From assembly GCA_015179125.1 (NCBI GenBank), contig WHVA01000368.1:53310-117309 (forward strand): a DNA stretch of 64,000 nt, in the 5' to 3' direction. The DNA is from Gautieria morchelliformis. Its lineage: Eukaryota; Basidiomycota; Agaricomycetes; Gomphales; Gomphaceae. The notes beneath the pieces are model-generated. The model ran no database searches. It was not told the origin of the DNA and saw nothing but the letters and a program-made list of their open reading frames with translations. A program made the position numbers and the translations under genes. Shown one piece after another: positions 34,632-46,650 of the stretch (positions within the stretch are counted from its first letter, which is position 1; each line of letters opens with the position of its first letter).

Positions 34632-35137
34632 AAAGTATAAGATAACTAGCTTGACAGGGACGCTAGAATACAAGACGACGGACAACATTGTTGCGCCATC
34701 GCGCGACCAAAACCCTCACAACACCCCACTCACACCGCTCGCGCAGCGACGCGTACTGACTCGTCGCAGCAAGACCAAGAAGAAGTCCGTGAACCCCTTT
34801 TTACCTTCGACTGCGGCGCTCCCACATGTCGTGCCAGCCCGCCTTGGTGGCCGAGCACTTAGAAAGCCAGACCACCCACACACTAGAACAACCAACAGGG
34901 GAACGGGAGTACTTACCTCAAAAGGGTGGGGCGAGAAACGGCTCAAGGAGTCGGGCTGGCGGGGGGCAGGGAGCTCGTCGTCAGTGCACTCGCCCGCTCG
35001 AGGACGCAGAGGGATGGGAGCCCTAGGGAGTGAGAGGGAAGGCCCACCCAATTATTAGTACAACGCGTGTAGCGACCAACATAGGCCTAGCCTGGGGTCG
35101 ATTAAAATGAAAAAAAAAAAAAAAAGAGCGGGTGGCT

Positions 35138-35640
35138 CGCCAGGCACCCGCATTCGCCGCCAGACTCCCGGACGCGAGGAGTACAAGGGTGTGCTTGGGG
35201 CGCAAGGGTATAAATGTGAGTATCACGCAGCGCGCAGAGGAGGCGCAGATTTTATGTTCGGATTTAGCGTCGGGATCAAGGGCTTTATTCTAGTGTGCGT
35301 GAGTGGGTGCTGCTGAGATACGCGGCGTGATCGGTCTATTGATATACACAAATTTTGGAGGGCTCCTGGTTGTCAGACTGCTTTACAGTGTACATTAGTG
35401 AGAAACCTGGGAAAATCATCCTAATTTGGTAGGATCCTAAGGCATCTGCCAGCACTTCATCAACTTTACCGCGGCGCTAGTGTTTTCTCGTCAGGGCCTA
35501 GCTGCAAGCCAAATCTGTCGATCAACCTATTTCCAGAATGTGCTTGCTCCGATCTTCGAATCCAACCCTGTTTCTATTCTGGGCTTCCGGCAGCGCGCAG
35601 TGCTGCATTACCCTCGATTTGGTTGCAAGTCATCACACGT
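35138..35640. repeat. Repeat R1, right half (copy C)
   Basis: It continues copy E after the outer non-LTR element: 'gccaggcacccgcattcgcc', 'tataaatgtgagtatcacgc', 'gagtgggtgctgctgagata' (inverted relative to copy A). 35510-35640 holds the inner R1 block ('gatcttcgaatccaaccctg', 'cggcagcgcgcag') in the plus orientation, so this copy has its arms in opposite orientations, as in copy B/D. Confidence 0.75.
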
Positions 35641-37082
35641 GGCGGTGAAATGTTAGTACGATCAGGCGCAGCGGGAGAGGCGGCGAGACACCGAGTCAGG
35701 GTTCGCGAGAGATCAATTCACTTACATGTGCGCACACCATCAGAACCACAACACAGCGAGACGACAGGCGCAGACCCGCCTCGATGCTCATGCCTCGGGC
35801 GGCGCGGTCCATGAGCGGCGGATGCTGAGCTGGAAAAGGAGGTGGGCCATCACGAAGCGCTGCGGGGACGGGGTAGCATGAACATAAGGGCTTGTGGGAA
35901 AGGCGGGTGGGAAGCGTATCGCATGCATGCGAACGGGAGCAAGAGAGGTGTCAGCAATCTACTCCAGAAAGTACAAAACAGGCACCAAGCCCAGGGAACG
36001 CGCGCTACACTCACCTTCAAAGACGTCTCGGTGCCATCGCACCCCCAGCCCCCCACCCCGAGGCCCGCCCAGGCCATACCCAGCCTAAGCTCGCGGTCAG
36101 CACGGATCACAGCACGATTTGCGCGGGGGAAGGAATTCAACGCTGCCAGGGCCTGTAGAAAGGCGGCGGTAGTCCTGGGCGGACGGGGCTGAGTAGAGAG
36201 AGGACGTTGGGAGGGGAATGAGGTTTGAGAGGCGTGTCCATACGGGGCCAGGTATGCTGGGGCGTAGGGGAGGGAGTAGTCGAGTGTGCGGGCCATCTCC
36301 AGGGAGACCAGAGTTGGAAGGAACGCGATCCTGACATGCGCACATCAGCGCCTAGGCTGGCCATCGCTCTCTCCAGCATCGGGGCAACAAGGTCGAGTGC
36401 GTGGTCGACCTCTGGACGGAAGTTGGGCCGGACGGATGTGCACCGTGCGGATGCGTAGGACATTGTGTGTGCCGTGCTCCTGGCTGGGATGTCGTGGCTG
36501 AGTGTGGCGTCTGTCACGTCACACCGTGCGTGGTCATCCATATGATCGATGCATCGACGCCTCATATCTAATCACCGGCACGCTCCTTCCTTTGTACGTT
36601 TCACCCAGTTGTGTGTGCCGCCTCTCCTTTGGGAATGCCGACGACAATCCACCCCACCTGGCACCCAGTGTAGGAATATCATCAGGAAAAAAGAGGGTGG
36701 TACTTAGCTTCACGTAGCACACGTAGCACGTTTAGTGTGGTAGCACCCCCCCCCCCCCCCCTGTCATGTAACCCTCCATAGATGATGACCGCCCATCGAT
36801 GTAGCCCTCCGTAGTGCACGGTAGCATGCCACCACGGCCCTGTAGGGCTCTGTAGTCTCCAGAGGGCACACGCTACGGGGCAATAGAACGTCCACGTAGG
36901 GCCCCGTAGGGCTCCCCCCATGGCGGCATGGGGTCCGTAGGTATGCCAATACGGCCTGTACATTTGCATAGAATACCATCGCAGGGTTTTCAGACCAGTG
37001 TAGACACGCAGATGTAGTAGAATACTTGGATTCGGGTGATGTACCAATTACATAGTTGACAGGCCAGTTAACTATCCAACTC
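35641..37082. other. No gene recognised; weak paralogy to 54420-54620
   Basis: On the minus strand, 36300-36440 encodes NFRPEVDHALDLVAPMLERA, GADV and MARTLDYS. This resembles the plus-strand segment 54480-54600 (NFRPEDDRDLV, QGADV, MARTPDDS), so both derive from one unknown gene or repeat. A C-run lies at about 36747-36761, followed by a block of gtaggg-type degenerate repeats to about 36960. Confidence 0.35.
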
Positions 37083-38487
37083 CTTGTCATCATCGAATGC
37101 CTATGCAGCGCAAGCGAATTTGGCAGCATTGAAAGCCAGCTTTCAAGGGTTTGTGGGGTTGTTCGGGAATCCAGCATGCGCGCTGTAACAACATACAGGA
37201 GGTAAGATAATGATAGAAGCCAGTGTAGAAGAACATACCGTCCATGATCATGCATGCACTGCTGGTGGCGCACCAGGGCCTATCCAGACCTTTCACTGTA
37301 TGTACACCATGTCTCAAGGCTGTGGAGGTGTTGTCAGTATACCTTGGTGTATCCGACCTCAGTGATGTTGCTGCCCTTGATGTTGATGCCAGAGGTCCAC
37401 TGGTGAACTGTGTAGTAAACCTGGTCGGATACCGTTGGACTGACAATGTTATGACGGATGGTTTAGCACATACCACTGTGAAAACTAATGCGATGGTGGA
37501 CTCGGGAATTGGGTTGAATGAAGTGCCATATATTATGCTGTCGGCTTTTTTTTTCTTAGGGAACCACTGCTCGAGCATGATGTCTTTGAGGATCTGGTGT
37601 TGATATATTCTAATAGATGGCTCAACATCCTACGCCATGGATCAGCAACAGCTCGCATGATTAGTATAACGCACCTCATAGACGTAACGGTCATCTTCCA
37701 GGAGTTGAGCAGCTAATGTCTTGTTATACTCAATTTGTCTAGGCTGCTGGCCATGCTTGAAGCTGTAATGTGATACAACTTTGGCGACAGCCTTGGCCTT
37801 GACCCACCCTCGAATCGCCGATCCTCTTAGAACGTATGGACCATCGTTAAAAAAATGGACGCAAACTATATGAAAGTGAGCCCCAAAAAAAAACCATTGT
37901 GTGGATGACGGACCTCGTTCTCCTGGATTGTTCCAGCATCAAACCGAAGGAAAACATGAGGATATATTTGGGGCTGAAGGCCACAGGAACACTTACAGGC
38001 TGAGGTTCAGGTTCATCCTCTGAATCATTGCCGTTTGGCTCGTTGAGGAACTCTCCAATTTCCTCGTCCCCTAGGCCTTCGTCCCTAAGAGCAGCAATCT
38101 TTGCTTTCAATGGTTCTCAGGCTCGAGCTTCCTCCTCCCGTGCAAGGCAGCGGTCATGTTGATGGGCCAGTCGTTGCGTGTCGGCCTCGACCTGGAGTTC
38201 TGGAAGTAGCCATGGTAGATTAACCCCACAGCTCAGGACAGATGGTACATATGATACCCAAGACATTTTTCGGTCAGATGACCTTGTGAGCCTTCGTTGC
38301 TGGGAGTGACAGACATGGGTTGTGGCACAACTGGCAACGAACAAGTGCCCAGTCTCGAATGATGTTCGCAACCCCTGGAGTTAGTACTGTTGTAAATCGA
38401 TGTTTTCTTTGGCACGATGGAGTGGGCAGGGAGCTGGGTCAGGTTGATCTCCTGGAAAGCTTTCCTTTTGGAACTGGGTGGAGGCAT
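37083..38487 (-). pseudogene. DUF6532-like gene, decayed
   Basis: Read downward from ATG 38487 (MPPPSSKRKAFQEINLTQLP), a low-complexity N-terminus leads to KAKIAALRDEGLGDEEIGEF near 38090 and an acidic stretch ending at a GTAAGT donor near 37995. The C-terminal half carries the DUF6532 signature in pieces: SIRIYQHQILKDIMLEQWF and FNPIPESTIALVFT near 37490-37610, then an intron, then HQWTSGINIK and TEVGYTKVY near 37330-37430. Premature stops fall near 38116 and in KVY-stop-QHL near 37336, and others follow, so it is a pseudogene. DUF6532 proteins are expanded in Agaricomycetes and their function is unknown. Confidence 0.65.
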
Positions 38488-38857
38488 TGAAATAAAGAAG
38501 TTCGCCGTGGTGGTGATCAGGAATGAGAAACGATGCAGCTGAGAGACTGTAACCAGTCACATGACTGTTCCGGAGAACGGCCATGGAAGGCCGAGGTACC
38601 TATAGTGATGTCTCCGCTATAAATTCTGCAAAGGCAGCATGGTTAGACACAAATGAAGCACATCCAATTCAAAGCCATACCTGAGGATCGGCAGGAACAT
38701 TATGTTCTTGTAAACTATAAGGTGCGGCTAATGTCTGTGGAACTTCTAATGCGCGCTTTGACCTGGGGGGAGTCAAGTGAGAAGGTGTTTCTGACCTGTC
38801 AAAGATAACTTCGCGAATGCAGACAATGGGTATGAAGATCCTGCGCTCGCTTGCCCC

Positions 38858-39743
38858 CTAGTTGGTCACATGGGAGGAGGTCCGGGGAGTGAAGAGGGGA
38901 GAAGGTGATGACGGCTGGTCGCTTTGCACCCCGCCGTGCTGCCACGTAGGATTCGACTCCCCATACATTCTTGGAACATCCCCAAATGGATTGGAGGATG
39001 CAGGCGCAACGAACGTGAAAGGGTGCGGCGCTTTGAGGTATGGCAGGGGCGAGGAAGAGCGTGCCCGATGCTGATGAGCCGTCACATGAGAGGCAGAATA
39101 GCGTGGGGTCTGCGCAAGCATAGGAACACCAGATGCATGCTGTCTCACATATTGCCATTGCTGCTCGTCCCACTCTTTGACCAAGACTAGACCCTTCAGC
39201 AAGTTCACCCATGCCTTGTATGTTTGTGCACTGACGTATAAACGGAAGCCAACTCCAAGTAGAAATTCACGTCCCATTTTGTATATTTCATTTAGCTCGA
39301 TGCCGGACACGGCGGACCACATTTTATTCGTGTCCGCGTTGCTAGATACCCCGACGTCAATTTATAGTCCTCCAAGATATCTCAATATAAACTCGTCACC
39401 AAATTTATTGGCCGTCATCGGGGCAACTCTTCACGGCAACTCGGAACTCGCTTCCTGGCTGACCACTTGTGAAATAATTGTCCTTCTTTAACCTATAAAC
39501 GTAATGGAGAGACAGCACAATGGCGGACTGGCTCACCTGTGTTGTCTGCAGCAGCTTCTGCATGAACTTGAACTGGTCAAACTGTGCGGAGGGCATCAAC
39601 TGGAGACCCGTGGTAGGCGCGTCACTGAGGCCAGAAGGTGGCTCAGAGGGCGAATGGGATAGGCGCAAACGTCGTGCAGAGCGTACACGGTGTGCCGACA
39701 AGTTGTGTGCTCCAAGTGGTTTGGACAACCACAGGTACGCCAT
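38858..39743 (-). pseudogene. PCL-type cyclin gene with a frameshift
   Basis: The minus strand encodes a fungal PHO85-type cyclin box: FDQFKFMQKLLQTTQVSQSA, LSLHYVYRLKKDN and GSEFRVAV. After one extra base near 39424 it continues MTANKFGDD, then a canonical 51-bp phase-2 intron (39392-39342), and NADTNKMWSAVSGIELNEI, REFLLGVGFRLYVSAQTY and NLLKGLVLVKE. A Ser/Pro-rich tail ends at the stop at 38858. The splice restores the conserved DDN...TNK..W string exactly, so the structure is reliable. The +1 shift is either inactivation or a sequencing error. The start (39743) is the first ATG in frame and uncertain. Confidence 0.78.
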
Positions 39744-40189
39744 GTATTGGTGTGTAGATGGGCGCTTGCGCTCTAGCCGACGATAGACGGCAGATGTCTA
39801 TGGTAGAAAGGGCTCGGATATGTATCTAACATAAGATACATAGGGACGTTTGAGCACAGAGGACTATGTGGACTTACGCAGCCACGCACGCAACTACATG
39901 GGCTACAGTAGACCACGTGACACGACATGGGGGTAGGCGCCGCTACCAGAATTTCGGGTTTTTCCTGATGATGGCGAGCGCTAGAAGCTACTAGAAGCTT
40001 GCTCGTGTGAGTGACAAACACGTGATAGCTCTCACGTGATGCCACACGTCTATGGGCTCTTTCGAGGAAAGTGCGCGTCTTGCCTTAGTGCAAGATATTT
40101 CTTTTGTCTTCCTAATTTTGCCATCTAACACTGAGTCATTTGTACTAGCTCTGCTATTCTTACACCCAGTTCTAGAAAGAGGATGGATG

Positions 40190-40460
40190 TTTACATAAGT
40201 CGCCCTTCGAGCTGTTACTTTGGATACCACCCTGGTCATGATTAGGTTTGTGGTGGCCCGAGAACACTGCAGTCATTGCGGATGGGTCGACAAAACGCCG
40301 GTTTGTGCCTTGTGCATTATGGACACAATGCAGAGGGGTTGCATGAGCTTTGCCAACATTCAGATGTACCGTTGCTCCTTATGTCATAGATGTCTGACTG
40401 CCAGACGGTTTAGAGATTATAACTACTATACATCTTGTGCAACAATGCTCTGATCAGGGA
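40190..40460 (+). repeat. Repeat R3, copy 1
   Basis: It aligns with 61080-61320: 'ggataccaccctggtca', 'cactgcagtcattgcggatg' and 'ggacacaatgcagagggg'. The copy at 61 kb lies directly downstream of the NACHT-WD40 gene, and this one is followed by R2, as the orphan WD40 piece at 15 kb is. R3 may be 3'-flanking sequence of this gene family. Confidence 0.6.
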
Positions 40461-40536
40461 AAAACTCAAATATACATGGCAGGCCTGATATGGGAGAGGT
40501 ACAGCAGGTGATTGATTCTCCTACAAGGGATCAAGC

Positions 40537-41606
40537 TCCCAATGCTTGTTTCTTATTGCCGAGCTTGAGTAGCCGATATATATATATAGACCCCCAGAGC
40601 TTCCGATTCGCCGATCAGGGCAGCGATTGATGAGTGTCGCGTGATCGTGATCGTGTGGCGTGATTGATGATCGTCATGTGATCGTGATCGTGTGGCGTAA
40701 CTGCGTCCGCGTGGCATGTTCATGATCGCGTGGCGCGTGCCTGATCAGGGTCGCGATGCGCCACGTCATCGCGGTGCGTAATTGGTGATTCTCAACCGCC
40801 TATTGCTAGAGTCTTTCTATCCACCCTCCGACCTAGGTCAGATCTGTGATGGGTCACTGTTCGTCCACCATCCACCGTTGTTCCCTCTTTGCACTTTCGG
40901 GCCCCTGGTGGCGTGCATGTGCGAGTGTGTTCACCCTGAGCTGGTACCGTCTGCCTCTTGGTGCTCCACCTTTCCTGGTGTTCCCTCGTCCTCGTTTCCT
41001 GTCTCTCTCCATTCCTCTTCCCGTTCTGCCTCCCGTTACATCACGCAACTCCTCTCCATATAATCACTGCTCTGGCCTTCACCCACTCCTCCACCATACG
41101 GCACCATCACATCTACCCGGGAAACGCAAGACCACGTGCGCAGTCTACGCCATGTTTCGGGCGTGTCATGGTGTTGCTTGGGTCCCGCAGGCGGGGCATC
41201 CTCCATTCGCATATTCGCGTCCCAAAGCCATCTCGTGTTCTAGCCTCACGGCCTTGTCAGGTCCGGCGTGGCGTAGTTCGGAATTCTGCAGTGCGTCCTA
41301 CCCTAGCTGGCACCCTCGCACCCTCGCACAAGTCGACCAGTCGCGAAGACAAGCTCTCACCCACACCTCCAAATCCCACGTCTGTCCTGGTAGCCGTCGC
41401 CAGCTCGACGGCATGGACGCCTGCTTCACGTCCCCTGCCTTTATGTCAGCATGATTGTGGAGGCCTGTGTAGTTGAGGAGAGCTAAATGGTACCAATGGG
41501 TTACTCTGAGACAAGGGAGAATGACCAGGTGGGACAATGAAATGAGAGGACGATAGGATGAGAATGAGATGGAAGGATGAGAGAACGACATGGGATGGTG
41601 AAATGG
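40537..41606 (+). repeat. Repeat R2, copy 2
   Basis: It is the second copy of the repeat at 15127-16203, starting at the same 'aatgcttgtttcttat' and ending in the purine-rich 'gagaacgacatgggatgg' block. It contains extra copies of the gtgatcgtgatcgtgtggcg motif at 40650-40700. No coding sequence. Confidence 0.8.
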
Positions 41607-42344
41607 AGCCGTCGACTCAATAGTGGTAGTGGATGACGAAAAACCACTTCCATGGAGGGGGTGACCGACAAAGATCAGAAGCATATGACAGGACAGCAAT
41701 GAGCCTCTAGAAAGGACTGCAAGGAAAACCTTGTTAATGCACTGATCTCGGCGGGACAATGCCAAGGACATACCACGCAGGCCTCACCATTTGGAAATTT
41801 ACATAAACTGTCGATGTTTATACTTGTGACCAGTCTCTTGTCTTATGTCGCAAGCATACATTGTGAAACGCGCTGGGACTATACAGTATGCGAGAATTGC
41901 ATTTCTGTGTAGAAGGACTGATCAAGCTGCTTCTTTCTCCGGAAACAATTACTGTAACAAGAAAAGACCGGAGGTCCAATTTTGATAATGTTCTACTTTA
42001 CTGTAACGAGGTGCAGACAGGTGAAGACTATTTAAGTATTACATACCTGGGATTGAATAGCTCATAGAAAACAGCCATGGCCAGTATACTGTAAAAATCG
42101 CATCGCAGGAAAACAACTCACGTGGCAAAGTAATTCCAGAATTTGATCCCTTGTAAGCCCCAGGATTTATATTTTTAGTGAGCTGATGCATCAACTATAT
42201 TAGATTAAAGACTCACAGGGCTCTTGGACTTTAGACAATTACGGGTCCTGCTACTCTTGAAGTCAATTGAATGTTGCATAATGGTATGCCCTGGCAGCGA
42301 AATCGTTGTGCGTGCAGGCAGAGTCCTTACAATAAGTATCCTCA
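41607..42344. other. No gene seen
   Basis: AT-richer DNA without recognisable frames or repeats. Confidence 0.4.
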
Positions 42345-43031
42345 CCATAATAACTTTTCTCATGCCTACCACAACCACCAAAATACGCAAAATCAAATTT
42401 CTCGTGTACACAATAGATACACAACACTCTAGTGTGACGCTGTCTACTACCAGCGATACCACACAGCGCCTGCGAAAAGAAAACAGGCGAAAAAACAATG
42501 CCGCCGAGCGTCGACCCACTGTTGCCCGCCACGTCACAAGGCCGCACAAGGGCGAGCACCACACAGCAGACCGGCAATAGATCTAGAGCTGAACTATTAG
42601 CAGAGCCAAATGTGACAGTACATACAAGGGAGCAGGCCAGGAACCACCTCGACAGATACGGTTATCTAGCCAAAGAGGACCCCCTCTCAGCGGAGCAGCT
42701 CAGCTACGTGCTGCTGTCACTGGTGCACAACGTCAGCGGAAAGACGTTACAAAAAGGAGTACGAGCGGTTGCAATCTTGATGTTGGAGGAAGCGGCGAGG
42801 GGAGTAGGGGCTGTGGTCATGCGACATGTGGAAAAGAGCCTCGCCCCAGTCATAGCCAAGATCGAAGCGGTGGCCGAGACGGCAAAGGAGGTCACGGAGA
42901 TCGCAAAAGACACGACAGAAGGATCCAATAACCTGATGGAGCATCTGAGCATCATAGGCCAGCAGAGAGCACAGGCGAGGGAGGAAGGACGCAAGGAAAG
43001 GACATATGCAGCGGTGTTCCCCAGAACATAA
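42345..43031 (+). pseudogene. 5' fragment of a Tad-like non-LTR element (ORF1 N-terminus)
   Basis: The leader 'aacttttctcatgcctacca' matches the 5' ends at 34129 and 13468. ATG at 42498 opens a 177-codon frame (MPPSVDPLLP) with TREQARNHLDRYGYLAKEDP, EQLSYVLLSLVHN and VMRHVEKSLAPVIAKIE, aligning with the inner ORF1. It ends at a TAA after TYAAVFPRT, well before the zinc knuckles, and no ORF2 follows. Like 13110-13468 it retains a 5' end, which is unusual for non-LTR relics. Confidence 0.8.
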
Positions 43032-43478
43032 CAGAATAGATGGCACTATGTTCACCTATTTTGATGTAAAACACCTAATCATTCCCCATTCATTGCAAGG
43101 AATTTCACCTGGTATTATCTCCTGAGCACCATTGCTAGCTTTAATCACTTGCAATGTGTTCTCTGGCTGTCCTGGATGAGGTAAGCCAAATACATATGTC
43201 CACCTCAAATGCCCCTGTCACCCCAAAAGCAAGGGGCAATATGCCTGCCTTGGTATAGCAAAATGATACACCTTGTCCCATTTGTTGCAAATCCAACTAC
43301 CTTATGTACTTCTGTACCTTCAGCCATTCTGTTCAAACAACATGTCAATGCCAAAGACTATTATGAATATGCAAGCCCACTCTGAACACAAAAACACACT
43401 TAAATATTGCAACAATATCATATTGAGTCCTGCACCCACAAGGGACCACCTTTCTGATTAGGACACTCTGGATCACAC
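43032..43478. other. No gene seen
   Basis: AT-rich sequence between a non-LTR fragment and a gypsy LTR. Nothing recognisable. Confidence 0.4.
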
Positions 43479-43980
43479 TGTAAGGACCCGGCCTTTGGCC
43501 GGTTACTTACCGGTACAACCTTTTTTCCAAGCCCGAGCCTTGTGATACTCGTGCCTGAGTCCTGTGATTCTAAGCCCGAGCCTGAGCTCATATCTGAGCG
43601 TGATTCCATGCCCAATTCCCCTTAGTTACCTATCCTGTTCCATCATGCATCATTAGTATATTGACCTCCCCCTGATTCCCCCGTATATGCTCTCCCCTGA
43701 CCATTACTCTCGCCTGTATATAAACCCCTTGTATGCATTCCTACTCTTCAGTCTGAAAATCAACTATCATATCCTTTGATCCTTAGCTAGTTTCTAAGTC
43801 CTCGCCTCTTAAGCCAAACCTCACCTCTTATTTGTTTATCTCCCAAGTTGGGACTCATATGTAGGGCCGGCGCAGCACATAAGCTGAAGCCAAGTCCCAC
43901 TCTGACCTCCCCATCTGAACCTCGCTCCATAACCTCGGACCTTACCTCAGGTTTCGCTCCCGAGCTCGGTCAGCCTTACA
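43479..43980 (+). repeat. Ty3/gypsy 5' LTR (second family)
   Basis: TGTAAGG...CCTTACA ends enclose 502 bp, ahead of a gag-like frame starting 63 bp downstream. It has a TATA-like tgtatataaac at about 43715. The sequence differs from the tgttacgacc-type LTRs at 6107 and 62167. No 3' LTR is seen: the element is truncated near 46420. Confidence 0.75.
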
Positions 43981-44042
43981 AAGGATCATATCATAAGAGT
44001 ATTTTCAGACCGCTTACACCCTACATATCCCTTTTCTTCACT

Positions 44043-45260
44043 ATGTCCATGATGACCCGTTCCCGCACCCTACGGGGTATCTCCTAACAACAATGTTTCT
44101 CCAAGGCCCCCGACGATTCACCACCATCCCCAGGCATACCCCTCACAGGCCCAGCCGAGCCTAGTAATAAAGGCAAAGATAGGGCTAACCCCAGTGACCC
44201 TTCAGGTGATCCAGGTGATGGCTCTGGATGTTCTGAAAATGATCGGGACCTCCCAAACCTACCACCGGAAGACCTCGGTGACCTCGAGGACAATGAGCTA
44301 ATGCGTCGAATATTTGTAAATCTCGCTAAACCTCACAAACCCAAAGCCCGAGCCAAGGTCAAGGAGCCAGACACTTATGATGGTACTGACCAGGCCAAGC
44401 TTCGCACCTTCTTCCTTCAATGCGTACTCAACTTCAGAGATCGCCCCTCGGCCTTCAGGACTGGGGCATCGAAGGTACAGTATGCTATCTCTTACTTGTC
44501 GGGTTCAGCTCTCCAGTATTTTGAACCTGCGATCCTCAGCAAAGTCCAACCGGAGCCAGGTTGGCTCGAGGACAGGGACAGTTTCAAGGCCAAGCTTGAG
44601 CTCAACTTCGGCCTGTACGACAACGCTGCCCAAGCCAAGATCGACCTCGAGAAGATTGTTATGAAAGAGCACCACAAGGCCACATGATTCTTTATCGACT
44701 TCGCTCAAGCTTCAACTCGGACTCAATGGAACAATGCGGCCCTCCGACACTTTGCGTATCAGCGCCTAGCCAAACGAATCAAGGCCAACCTACTTCGCTT
44801 CCCTCAATTCCGCAGCCTCACCGAGCTTAGGAACTTTGCGCTGGAATGCAACAGCCATTACTGGGAGCGTAAGGAATATGATGCTATGGCCAATGGTCGC
44901 AGCTCCCAGCCTGTGGGCGCCGCTAATCAGTCCAGCAGCAATGCCACTAACAACAATCTGTCTTCCAGTGGTTCTAACAACAACAAGAACCACAACAAGA
45001 CCAACAACAATGGCAAAGGTTCCAACAGCAACTCCTTGAACAACAAGAGCCAGCCTGACATCTCGAGCAAGCTCAGGACAGACGGTAAACTACTTCCTGA
45101 AGAACGCCATGTCGGGTCGACCAAGGCCTTTGCCTGCTCTGCGGCACCAAGGGCCACATGGTCAAGGACTGCCCGAAGAACAAGTCTACCAACAGTAGTG
45201 GTTCTAAAGGTTGGGGAATGAAAACCTCTAATGAGGGAACTTCGGCCTCCATTACGGAGG
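44043..45260 (+). pseudogene. Ty3/gypsy gag with two in-frame stops and a frameshift
   Basis: The frame runs from ATG 44043 (MSMMTRSRTLRG) through TAA 44085-44087 and TGA 44685-44687. Between them it encodes a retrotransposon gag domain (EPDTYDGTDQAKLRTFFLQC, AISYLSGSALQYFEP, WLEDRDSFKAKLELNFG), followed by FFIDFAQASTRTQWN and an Asn/Ser-rich linker. The zinc knuckle CLLCGTKGHMVKDC near 45140 lies in another frame. Gag forms the particle and binds element RNA; this copy is dead. Confidence 0.9.
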
Positions 45261-45289
45261 TGAAAAAATAAGTAGCAACCTCAGAACCA

Positions 45290-46419
45290 CACGATCCGAG
45301 GGTTGCGGTAACCTCACCCGTGTGCTCAGGCTCAGTGACGCTTCGCATTCATTGTCCAAACATTCCCTTAATGTAGATTTAACCTCGCCTTCGCTTCCTA
45401 ACGTCTGGTTTATTTCATTAGTTGACTGCGGGTCTTCTGATTGTTTTATTGAATCCAAATTTGTCCAGAAGTACTCTATGCCTGCTTATCCTGTCTCTCC
45501 TATACCCTTGAAACTATTTGACAGTAGTACTAACACTACCATTACCCAAGCTCTAGACCTCTGTATCTGCTTTCCAACCGGCGAACAACAATGGGTTACC
45601 TTCTACATAACCTCACTCGACTGGAGTTGCTCGGTGGTACTTGGCCATAACTGGCTCACCCGCTACAATCAGTCGATTGACTGGGTATTGGGCAGTATTA
45701 CTTTCAAGACCATTGATTTGACTATGACTCCAGCGACCACAGCAACTTCAGCCCGCTCAGCTTTGGCTAGGACCTCGACTTCACCTACGGCATCTTCGCC
45801 CCCACCTTCTACCTCGCCTCAGACCTCGCCTCCGAAGTTGCAAGCACCTCTCGTTTCCCTAATCAATGCGCCTGCTTTTATGCACGCATCCAGGTTAGAA
45901 GGATCCAAAGTGTTTCAGCTCAACCTGGCTTCGCCTGAGCTCCTCACCGGAGGAGCAACATTGGGAGAAGGCTCCCCCGAGCTTTCTGAGAACATTAAAA
46001 AACATGTTCTTGAAATATATCACAAATTTGCAGATGTGTTCAGCAAAGCACGCGCTGACACTTTAGCTCCCCACCGACCACACGACATCAAGATTAACCT
46101 TGAAGAAGGGACCTCGCCACCTATCAGTCCTATCTACTCCCTCTCTGCCTCTGAGCTCAAGGCACTCCGTGAGTTCATTGATGAGCATTTGAACATCAGT
46201 TTCATCCAACCTTCACGCTTACCTCATGGTGCACTGGTATTGTTTTTCTGCAAAAAAGATGGCTCACTTCGGTTGTGTGTCAACTTCCAAGGTTTAAACA
46301 AAATTTCAAAAAAAGATTGGTATCCATTGCCATTGATTGCTGACTTACACTGGAAAATCACAGAATCCAGGCATATCTTTAATGAGGCCAACATTGTAAG
46401 ATTGGCAAGTAGCCCTTGA
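45290..46419 (+). pseudogene. Ty3/gypsy protease and start of RT, truncated
   Basis: An open frame from about 45322 carries the aspartic protease (LVDCGSSDCFIE, where the usual motif is D-S/T-G-A, and VVLGHNWLTRYN). After a Thr/Pro/Ser linker come the RT entry motifs YHKFADVFSKARADTLAPHR, LKALREFIDEHL and FFCKKDGSLRLCVNFQGLNK, then YPLPLIADL. The catalytic YxDD region, RNase H and integrase are absent: gypsy similarity is lost near 46400. Confidence 0.9.
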
Positions 46420-46650
46420 CGTAAGTGATTGAGTGTGGTGGGTTTTAATGTTCAGAGGCCAGCGTCCGGGTGCCGCAGTGATCAAGATGCAGGAGGAGCC
46501 ACTTGCCTGGCCCACGTCTTATATTGCTGGCATAGCTCCTTTGCGCAACAGGGACGAATCACCAGCGTTATAAAAAAATCGCACGATCAAGCAAATATTG
46601 GAATCATTGCTAATGAAACACAGGGTACATGATGTGACTTCAGCGTTAAT

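Larger units (their letters stand above)
21994..35124 (+). mobile_element. Outer Tad-like non-LTR retrotransposon (about 6.5 kb, split by a nested one)
   Basis: The element is flanked by a 13-bp duplication agagcgggtggct (21981-21993 and 35125-35137) in repeat R1. It ends in a run of about 15 A (35110-35124). Order: 5' leader; ORF1 with zinc knuckles (22130-24030, broken); ORF2 with endonuclease, RT, RNase H and a C-terminal zinc finger (24030-27483 plus 34141-34631); a 3' UTR of about 480 bp. Removing the nested element (27484-34129) and one copy of its 11-bp target leaves about 6,474 bp. Confidence 0.93.
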
